Program-made: the position numbers and the translations under genes
From: Pseudomonas sp.
GTDB taxonomy: Bacteria > Pseudomonadota > Gammaproteobacteria > Pseudomonadales > Pseudomonadaceae
DNA: 5,303 nucleotides
Assembly (NCBI GenBank): GCA_003488145.1
Contig: DNMQ01000143.1
Coordinates: 1 to 5,303 of the forward strand
Reading direction: 5' to 3'
Part shown: positions 1-5,303 of the stretch, piece after piece
How positions within the stretch are numbered: the stretch's first letter is position 1
Layout: each line of letters opens with the position of its first letter
Notes under the pieces: model-generated
What the model was told of the DNA's origin: nothing
Seen by the model: only the letters and a program-made list of their open reading frames with translations
The model's database searches: none

Positions 1-38
1 CCTTGTCCCTATTATCTGTCTTCTTTCTTTTTTTTTTT
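1..38. other. Non-genomic read tail (T-run and low-complexity sequence) upstream of the adapter
   Basis: This stretch is pyrimidine-rich and ends in an uninterrupted run of 11 T (28-38) that directly abuts the outer end of the Illumina P5 adapter. Read on the minus strand, the order is genomic insert, reverse-complement adapter, poly-A, then noise. That is what an Illumina read produces when it passes through a short insert and the entire adapter and then has no template left. It has no resemblance to rpoC, and the real upstream rpoC codons should occupy this place. I infer that none of these bases belongs to the organism. A genomic origin for 1-27 cannot be formally excluded from sequence alone, but it is unlikely given its position outside the adapter. 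Confidence 0.88.
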
Positions 39-96
39 AATGATACGGCGACCACCGAGATCTACACTCTTTCCCTACACGACGCTCTTCCGATCT
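39..96 (+). other. Illumina TruSeq universal (P5) adapter, full length, unremoved sequencing contamination
   Basis: The 58 bases match the complete TruSeq universal adapter from its P5 end (AATGATACGGCGACCACCGA...) to the read-1 primer end (...GACGCTCTTCCGATCT), with no mismatch that I can see. There is no i5 index between the flow-cell part and the sequencing-primer part, so this is the older single-index design. The last adapter base, T at 96, is the ligation overhang, so the genomic insert begins at 97. In the rpoC reading frame the adapter encodes [19 protein letters not shown], a peptide I know as a recurrent false N-terminus in database proteins. On the minus strand it encodes a terminal RKSVV followed by a stop, the mirror artefact. 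The adapter replaces the first part of rpoC. Confidence 0.99.
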
Positions 97-3000
97 CGGA
101 AACCATCAACTACCGTACGTTCAAGCCGGAGCGCGACGGCCTGTTCTGCGCCAAGATCTTTGGTCCGGTAAAGGACTACGAGTGCCTGTGCGGCAAGTAC
201 AAGCGCCTCAAGCACCGCGGTGTCATCTGCGAGAAGTGTGGTGTGGAAGTCGCACTGGCCAAGGTACGCCGCGAGCGCATGGCGCACATCGAGCTGGCTT
301 CGCCGGTCGCCCACATCTGGTTCCTGAAGTCGCTGCCGTCCCGTATCGGTCTGCTGCTGGACATGACTCTGCGCGACATCGAGCGCGTGCTCTATTTCGA
401 AAGCTATGTCGTCATCGACCCGGGCATGACTACCCTGGAGAAGGGTCAGCTGCTTAATGACGAGCAGTACTTCGAAGCGCTGGAAGAGTTCGGTGACGAC
501 TTCGATGCCCGCATGGGTGCCGAGGCTGTGCGCGAGCTGTTGATTCAGATCGACCTGGAGCACGAAATCGGTCGCCTGCGCGAGGAAATCCCGCAGACCA
601 ACTCCGAAACCAAGATCAAGAAGCTCTCCAAGCGGCTGAAGCTGATGGAAGCGTTCCACGGCTCGGGCAACCTGCCGGAGTGGATGATCCTCACCGTGCT
701 GCCAGTACTGCCGCCGGATCTGCGTCCGTTGGTTCCGCTGGATGGCGGTCGTTTCGCGACTTCGGATCTCAACGATCTGTATCGCCGCGTGATCAACCGT
801 AACAACCGTTTGAAGCGTCTGCTCGACCTGTCGGCGCCGGACATCATCGTGCGCAACGAAAAGCGCATGCTGCAGGAAGCCGTCGATGCGTTGCTGGATA
901 ACGGCCGGCGCGGTCGAGCCATTACCGGCTCGAACAAGCGTCCGCTGAAGTCCCTGGCTGACATGATCAAGGGTAAGCAGGGTCGCTTCCGTCAGAACCT
1001 GCTCGGTAAGCGCGTGGACTACTCCGGTCGTTCCGTGATCACCGTGGGCCCGACTCTGCGTCTGCATCAGTGCGGTCTGCCGAAGAAGATGGCTCTCGAG
1101 CTATTCAAGCCGTTCATTTTCGGCAAGCTCGAAATGCGCGGCATGGCCACCACCATCAAGGCGGCCAAGAAAATGGTCGATCGCGAGCTGCCCGAGGTCT
1201 GGGACGTTCTCGCCGAAGTCATTCGCGAACACCCCGTCCTGCTCAACCGCGCACCGACCCTGCACCGTCTGGGTATCCAGGCGTTTGAGCCTGTGCTGAT
1301 CGAAGGCAAGGCGATTCAGCTGCACCCGCTGGTCTGCGCCGCGTACAACGCCGACTTCGACGGTGACCAGATGGCCGTGCACGTGCCGCTGACGCTGGAA
1401 GCCCAGCTGGAAGCGCGTGCGCTGATGATGTCGACCAACAACATTCTTTCGCCAGCGAACGGCGAGCCGATCATCGTGCCGTCGCAGGACGTGGTACTGG
1501 GTCTGTACTACATGACCCGTGAAGCCATCAACGCGAAGGGTGAAGGCCGGGTCTTCGCGGATCTGCAGGAAGTCGACCGTGTCTTCCGCGCCGGCGAAGC
1601 GTCGCTGCACGCCCGGGTGAAGGTGCGCATCAACGAAACCATCAAGGATCGTGACGGCAGCATCACCAAGAACACCCGTATCGTCGACACCACTGTGGGT
1701 CGCGCGCTGCTGTTCCAGATCGTGCCGGCCGGCCTGTCGTTCGACGTGGTCAACCAGCCGATGAAGAAGAAGGCGATCTCCAAGCTGATCAACCTGTGCT
1801 ACCGCACTGTTGGCCTGAAGGACACTGTGATCTTCGCCGACCAGCTGATGTACACCGGTTTCGCCTACTCGACTATCTCCGGTGTTTCCATCGGCGTGAA
1901 TGACTTCGTCATTCCGGATGAGAAAGCACGCATCATCGATGCGGCAACCGAGGAAGTTAAGGAGATCGAAAGCCAGTACGCTTCCGGCCTGGTAACCCAG
2001 GGCGAGAAGTACAACAAGGTGATCGACCTTTGGTCCAAGGCCAACGATGAAGTTTCCAAGGCGATGATGGCCAACCTCTCCAAGGAGAAGGTCATTGATC
2101 GTGATGGTAACGAAGCCGAGCAGGACTCGTTCAACTCGATGTACATGATGGCCGACTCGGGCGCGCGGGGTTCCGCAGCGCAGATTCGCCAGCTCGCCGG
2201 TATGCGTGGTCTGATGGCCAAGCCGGACGGCTCGATCATCGAAACGCCGATTACCGCGAATTTCCGTGAAGGTCTGAACGTACTCCAGTACTTCATCTCC
2301 ACTCACGGTGCTCGCAAGGGTCTGGCGGATACCGCTCTGAAAACCGCGAACTCCGGTTACCTGACTCGTCGTCTCGTCGACGTTGCGCAGGATCTCGTGG
2401 TTACGGAGGTCGATTGCGGTACCGAGCAGGGGCTGTTCATGACCCCGCACATCGAGGGTGGTGACGTAGTCGAGCCGCTGGGTGAGCGCGTTCTCGGTCG
2501 TGTGATTGCGCGTGACGTACTCAAGCCGGGCACCGACGATGTGCTGGTGCCGGCCGGTACGCTGGTTGACGAGCAGTGGGTCGACTTCATCGAGCTGAAC
2601 AGCATCGACGAAGTGGTCGTGCGCTCGCCTATTTCCTGCGAAACCCGCTACGGTATCTGCGCCAAGTGCTACGGCCGCGACCTGGCCCGCGGGCATCAGG
2701 TGAACATCGGTGAGGCGGTGGGCGTTATCGCTGCTCAGTCCATCGGTGAGCCGGGTACCCAGCTGACCATGCGTACGTTCCACATTGGTGGTGCGGCCAG
2801 CCGTACTTCTGCTGTCGACAACGTCATGGTTAAGAACGGCGGCACCATTCGTCTGCATAACCTGAAACACGTAGAACGTGCCGATGGTGCGCTGGTGGCG
2901 GTATCCCGCTCCGGTGAGCTGGCGGTGGCCGACGACTTCGGTCGTGAGCGCGAGCGCTACAAGCTGCCTTACGGCGCGGTGATTTCCGTCAAAGAAGGCG

Positions 3001-4175
3001 ACAAGGTCGATGCGGGTGCTGTGGTCGCCAAGTGGGACCCGCACACTCACCCCATCGTCACCGAGATGAAGGGTGTCGTGACCTTCGTCGGCATGGAAGA
3101 GAACATCACCATCAAGCGCCAGACCGACGAGTTGACCGGTCTGACCAACATCGAGGTGATGGATCCGAAGGACCGTCCGGCATCGGGCAAAGATATTCGC
3201 CCGGCGATCAAGATGGTCGACGCCAACGGCAAGGAGCTGCTGCTGCCGGGTACCGACGTGCCTGCTCAGTACTTCCTGCCGGCTAACGCCCTGGTGGGTG
3301 TGGCTGACGGTGCCGAGATCAACGTGGGTGACGTCATCGCACGTATCCCGCAGGAAACCTCGAAGACCCGCGACATCACCGGTGGTCTGCCGCGCGTTGC
3401 TGACCTGTTCGAAGCACGTCGTCCGAAGGAGCCGTCCATCCTGGCGGAAATCAGCGGTACGATTTCCTTCGGCAAGGAAACAAAGGGCAAGCGCCGCCTG
3501 GTGATCACGCCTACCGACGGTAGCGATCCGTACGAGGAACTGATTCCGAAGTGGCGTCACCTCAACGTCTTCGAAGGCGAACAGGTGAACAAGGGCGAGG
3601 TCATCTCTGATGGCCCGAGCAACCCGCATGACATCCTTCGTCTCTTGGGTGTCAGTGCGCTGGCCAAGTACATCGTCAATGAAATTCAGGACGTGTACCG
3701 TCTGCAAGGCGTGAAGATCAACGATAAGCACATCGAGACCATCCTGCGGCAAATGCTGCGCAAGGTTGAGATCAGTGAGTCGGGCGATTCCAGCTTCATC
3801 AAGGGTGACCAGATGGAGCTGACCCAGGTATTGGAAGAAAACGAGCGTTTGAGCGACGACGACAAGTTCGTCTCCAAGTACGTCCGCGTTCTGCTGGGTA
3901 TCACCAAGGCGTCGTTGTCGACCGAGTCGTTCATTTCTGCGGCGTCGTTCCAGGAAACAACGCGTGTTCTGACCGAGGCTGCCGTTACTGGCAAGCGCGA
4001 TTATCTGCGCGGTCTCAAGGAAAACGTAGTCGTGGGTCGCCTGATTCCAGCTGGTACGGGCCTGCAGTATCACAGCGAGCGTAAGCGCAAGCGTGAAGCC
4101 GACAAGCCCGTTCGCGTGAGCGCCGATGAGGTCGAAGCAGCTCTGACTGAGGCGTTGAACTCCAGCGGTAACTAA
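97..4175 (+). CDS. rpoC: DNA-directed RNA polymerase subunit beta' (RpoC), 5' end missing
   Basis: This is the largest catalytic subunit of RNA polymerase; with beta it forms the active-site cleft and it binds the catalytic Mg2+. The first full codon is 99 (Glu). Counting it as residue 42, as in P. aeruginosa RpoC recalled from memory, gives a 1399-residue protein, the length I expect for the genus, and places all landmarks at E. coli numbering. Zinc site 1 is C70, C72, C85 and C88 (ECLCGKYK...ICEKC). The lid and rudder follow, then switch 2 near 330-350 ([12 protein letters not shown]). The catalytic loop NADFDGDQ has D460, D462 and D464 (1353-1367). The bridge helix lies around 769-804. Zinc site 2 is C814, C888, C895 and C898. 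The trigger loop has M932, R933 and H936. A long insertion (SI3 type) fills about 943-1130 before [10 protein letters not shown]. The TAA stop is at 4173. About 41 N-terminal codons and the native start are lost to the adapter junction; nothing else is broken. It normally follows rpoB in the same transcript. Identity is certain; only the 5' boundary is artificial. Confidence 0.98.
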
Positions 4176-4182
4176 AGTGCTT

Positions 4183-4205
4183 GGCCTCGGTTACAAGCCG
4201 GGGCC
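4183..4205 (+). terminator. GC-rich hairpin just after rpoC, possible weak terminator or mRNA 3'-end stabiliser
   Basis: Bases 4183-4190 (GGCCTCGG) pair with 4198-4205 (CCGGGGCC) over 8 bp with one G-T wobble, leaving a 7-nt loop. The hairpin starts 7 nt after the rpoC stop codon. The bases that follow (TGCCTTGAC) are not a proper T-run, so this is not a convincing intrinsic terminator. It could slow or partly stop rpoBC transcription, or protect the message end. It ends only 4 bp before the -35 box of the next promoter, which also means that promoter has no AT-rich upstream element. Confidence 0.4.
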
Positions 4206-4209
4206 TGCC

Positions 4210-4238
4210 TTGACGGTGGACGAGAAGCTCTTTAGACT
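4210..4238 (+). promoter_or_regulatory. Predicted sigma70-type promoter of the str operon (rpsL-rpsG-fusA)
   Basis: The -35 box TTGACG (4210-4215) matches the consensus TTGACA at five of six bases. The -10 box TAGACT (4233-4238) matches TATAAT at four of six. The spacer is exactly 17 bp, the optimum. Transcription should start near 4244-4246, leaving a leader of about 70 nt before rpsL. The bases between the -10 box and the start (CTCGTA, followed by CCCC) are fairly C/G-rich. Such discriminators are typical of promoters repressed by ppGpp and DksA in starvation, which would suit ribosomal protein genes; that part is inference. Its place between rpoC and rpsL shows the str genes can be expressed independently of rpoBC. 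Confidence 0.82.
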
Positions 4239-4253
4239 CTCGTACCCCTAATT

Positions 4254-4281
4254 TGGCGGGGCTTCGTGCCCTGCCATTTTT
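4254..4281 (+). terminator. Hairpin plus T-run in the rpsL leader, candidate attenuator (also able to end rpoBC read-through)
   Basis: Bases 4254-4262 pair with 4268-4276 over 9 bp (TGGCGGGGC against GCCCTGCCA, one G-T wobble) around a 5-nt loop TTCGT. Five T (4277-4281) follow at once, then CGTTTG. This is a standard intrinsic terminator shape. It lies about 10 bases downstream of the predicted start of the str promoter, so it acts inside the rpsL leader and would release an RNA of only about 35-40 nt. CCCC at 4245-4248 can pair with GGGG at 4258-4261 and break the terminator stem, giving a possible but short antiterminator. I recall that a Pseudomonas rpsL leader has been proposed as an attenuator and has an Rfam family; I could not check this. 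The alternative is a plain terminator for rpoBC transcripts. Confidence 0.68.
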
Positions 4282-4315
4282 CGTTTGTGTCGAAAGACAA
4301 CAGTGGAGCTAGTAG

Positions 4316-4687
4316 ATGGCAACTATCAACCAGCTGGTACGTCAGCCGCGCAAGCGGGTCGTCGAGAAGAGCGACGTCCCTGCGCTGCAAAACTGCCCGC
4401 AACGTCGTGGCGTGTGCACTCGTGTGTACACCACCACGCCGAAGAAACCGAACTCTGCACTTCGTAAGGTTTGCCGTGTTCGTCTGACCAATGGCTATGA
4501 AGTCGCCTCGTACATCGGCGGTGAAGGCCACAACCTGCAAGAGCACAGCGTAGTGCTGATCCGTGGCGGTCGTGTAAAGGACCTTCCGGGTGTGCGTTAC
4601 CACACCGTGCGCGGCTCGCTGGATACTTCCGGCGTGAAAGACCGTAAGCAGGGTCGTTCCAAGTACGGCGCCAAGCGTCCGAAGTAA
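4316..4687 (+). CDS. rpsL: 30S ribosomal protein S12 (RpsL)
   Basis: S12 sits at the decoding centre of the small ribosomal subunit, contacts 16S rRNA helices 18, 27 and 44, and influences codon reading accuracy. The protein is 123 residues, the usual Pseudomonas length, with a basic N-terminus. The S12 signature KKPNSALR is at residues 43-50. The second conserved loop [13 protein letters not shown] is at about 84-96 and includes D89, the residue that RimO methylthiolates in related bacteria. K43 (AAG at 4442) and K88 (AAG at 4577) are both wild type, so the classic streptomycin-resistance changes at these sites are absent. The ATG is set by a GGAG ribosome binding site at 4305-4308, 7 nt upstream. 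It is the first gene of the str operon, served by the promoter and leader hairpin before it. The gap to rpsG is 98 nt. Confidence 0.99.
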   Translation: MATINQLVRQPRKRVVEKSDVPALQNCPQRRGVCTRVYTTTPKKPNSALRKVCRVRLTNGYEVASYIGGEGHNLQEHSVVLIRGGRVKDLPGVRYHTVRGSLDTSGVKDRKQGRSKYGAKRPK

Positions 4688-4711
4688 GCAGTATTTCTAT
4701 TTATTTGAGTC

Positions 4712-4784
4712 GATAAGAGTAAGGTCGGACGTAGCCTGCGCGTTACCGTTCCGAGCTAACCTGAAGACCGTTTGAGGGCTTATC
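4712..4784 (+). promoter_or_regulatory. Candidate S7 translational autoregulation element in the rpsL-rpsG gap
   Basis: In E. coli, free S7 binds the rpsL-rpsG intercistronic RNA and represses rpsG translation, which is coupled to rpsL. The 98-nt gap here is similarly long for an operon of this kind and contains pairable segments. AGGT (4722-4725) pairs with ACCT (4759-4762), and CGGA (4726-4729) pairs with TCCG (4750-4753), leaving a 5-nt AGCTA bulge; an inner GTA/TAC pairing (4731-4733 with 4744-4746) can extend it. Outside this, GATAAG (4712-4717) is fully complementary to CTTATC (4779-4784), directly before the rpsG ATG, so the helix would enclose the ribosome binding site. Short matches of this kind also occur by chance. 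The location is good evidence, the exact fold is not. Confidence 0.5.
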
Positions 4785-4785
4785 A

Positions 4786-5256
4786 ATGCCAAGACGTCGT
4801 GTAGCAGCCAAGCGCGAGATCCTTGACGATCCGAAGTACGGAAGTCTGATCCTGGCCAAGTTCATGAACCACGTGATGGAAAGCGGCAAGAAAGCCGTTG
4901 CCGAGCGTATCGTTTATGGTGCGTTGGACAAGGTGAAGGAGCGCAAGAACAGCGATCCCCTGGAAATCTTCGAAAAAGCACTCGATGCCATCGCTCCGCT
5001 GGTCGAAGTCAAGTCCCGCCGTGTAGGCGGTGCTACCTACCAGGTTCCGGTCGAAGTTCGTCCTTCCCGTCGTAGCGCGCTGGCCATGCGCTGGCTGGTA
5101 GACGCTGCGCGCAAGCGTGGCGAGAAATCCATGGCGCTGCGCCTCGCTGGCGAGCTGCTGGATGCTTTTGAAGGTAAAGGCGCTGCGGTCAAGAAGCGCG
5201 AAGACGTGCATCGTATGGCTGAAGCCAACAAGGCCTTCTCGCACTACCGCTTCTAA
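4786..5256 (+). CDS. rpsG: 30S ribosomal protein S7 (RpsG)
   Basis: S7 is a primary assembly protein: it binds the 3' major domain of 16S rRNA, nucleates the head of the small subunit, and lies near the E site and the mRNA exit. The protein is 156 residues, the standard bacterial length. It begins [11 protein letters not shown], an arginine-rich rRNA-binding tail. The family signature lies around residues 20-46 ([17 protein letters not shown] and onward). The beta-hairpin that reaches the E site is at about 73-96 ([19 protein letters not shown]), followed by the conserved helix [14 protein letters not shown]. The end, AFSHYRF, is typical of gammaproteobacteria. The ATG is supported by a GAGGG ribosome binding site at 4774-4778, 7 nt upstream. 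It is second in the str operon, 30 nt before fusA. S7 probably also controls its own synthesis through the upstream gap, by analogy with E. coli. Confidence 0.99.
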   Translation: MPRRRVAAKREILDDPKYGSLILAKFMNHVMESGKKAVAERIVYGALDKVKERKNSDPLEIFEKALDAIAPLVEVKSRRVGGATYQVPVEVRPSRRSALAMRWLVDAARKRGEKSMALRLAGELLDAFEGKGAAVKKREDVHRMAEANKAFSHYRF

Positions 5257-5274
5257 ATCAAGCGCAACTTTTAC

Positions 5275-5279
5275 GAGGA
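5275..5279 (+). promoter_or_regulatory. Ribosome binding site fixing the GTG start of fusA
   Basis: GAGGA lies 7 nt before GTG at 5287. No ATG occurs between the rpsG stop and this point, so the motif and the conserved peptide that follows together settle the start. Confidence 0.88.
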
Positions 5280-5286
5280 CCTTATT

Positions 5287-5303
5287 GTGGCCCGTACTAC
5301 CCC
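5287..5303 (+). CDS. fusA: Elongation factor G (FusA), first five codons only, cut by the window end
   Basis: EF-G is the GTPase that moves tRNAs and mRNA through the ribosome after each peptide bond. Only 17 bases are present: GTG GCC CGT ACT ACC CC, read as MARTTP if the last codon is proline (CCN, any third base). MARTTP is the known start of Pseudomonas EF-G as I recall it, and fusA always follows rpsG in this operon type. The start codon is GTG rather than ATG, supported by the GAGGA site. None of the GTPase motifs is inside the window, so the call rests on the start peptide and gene order. Pseudomonas often carries a second EF-G gene elsewhere; this is the str-operon copy (fusA1 type). 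Confidence 0.9.

Noticed and set aside
1..38. T-rich start of the window as a promoter, terminator or transposon end.
   Set aside because: It lies outside a synthetic adapter and so is not genomic.
39..96. A novel N-terminal domain or signal peptide fused to RpoC.
   Set aside because: The bases are an exact sequencing adapter; the hydrophobic start FFLFFF is only the translated T-run.
75..1067. A 330-codon minus-strand open frame ending in DRKSVV.
   Set aside because: It is antisense to rpoC and its last residues and stop come from the reverse complement of the adapter. It is a known type of artefact.
2802..3365. The long segment after the trigger loop as an unusual insertion in RpoC.
   Set aside because: It matches the large insertion (SI3) that is normal in gammaproteobacterial beta' subunits.
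1101..4073. A 990-codon open frame on the minus strand, fully opposite rpoC.
   Set aside because: rpoC on the + strand is unmistakable across the same bases. Long antisense open frames are common opposite GC-rich genes with strong codon bias, and the translated product has no family features that I recognise.
4442..4579. Possible streptomycin-resistance alleles in rpsL.
   Set aside because: Codons 43 and 88 both read AAG (lysine), the wild-type state.
4232..4603. A 123-codon minus-strand open frame across the rpsL leader and rpsL.
   Set aside because: It runs through the str promoter and rpsL in antisense, and its product is unrecognisable; it is a shadow of rpsL.

Overview
This window is a housekeeping stretch from a gammaproteobacterium, almost certainly Pseudomonas in the broad sense. 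It runs rpoC, rpsL, rpsG, then the first codons of fusA, all on the + strand. The joined order (RNA polymerase beta' gene directly followed by the 'str' genes) is typical of Pseudomonas; in E. coli these two clusters lie far apart. The protein sequences read as Pseudomonas-type: the inferred RpoC is 1399 residues once its missing start is counted, and RpsL is 123 residues with an [14 protein letters not shown] start. I cannot name the species.

The first 96 bases are not genomic. Bases 39-96 are a perfect, full-length copy of the 58-nt single-index Illumina TruSeq universal (P5) adapter. Bases 1-38 are a T-run and low-complexity sequence of the kind produced when a read runs past the adapter into nothing. 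Genuine rpoC begins at 97, inside the codon for about residue 41. The contig therefore ends in unremoved adapter, and any open reading frame that starts upstream of 97 has a false N-terminus.

Region by region: 1-96 is sequencing artefact. 97-4175 is rpoC lacking about 41 N-terminal codons, otherwise intact, with both zinc sites, the NADFDGD catalytic loop, bridge helix, trigger loop and the large proteobacterial insertion. 4176-4315 is a 140-bp regulatory gap holding a GC-rich hairpin, a strong sigma70-type promoter (TTGACG, 17 bp, TAGACT), and a hairpin with a T-run placed just downstream of the predicted transcription start, which looks like a leader attenuator for the str operon. 4316-4687 is rpsL (S12). 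4688-4785 is a 98-nt gap that can fold into a structure around the rpsG ribosome binding site, where E. coli has its S7 autoregulatory site. 4786-5256 is rpsG (S7). 5287-5303 is the start of fusA (EF-G), with a GTG start codon.

The genes work together in expression of the core machinery: RpoC carries the RNA polymerase active site, S12 and S7 are small-subunit ribosomal proteins of the decoding and head regions, and EF-G drives translocation. I found no mobile element, CRISPR array, tRNA, rRNA or undescribed system. The items most worth a second look are the adapter contamination and the two candidate RNA regulatory elements.
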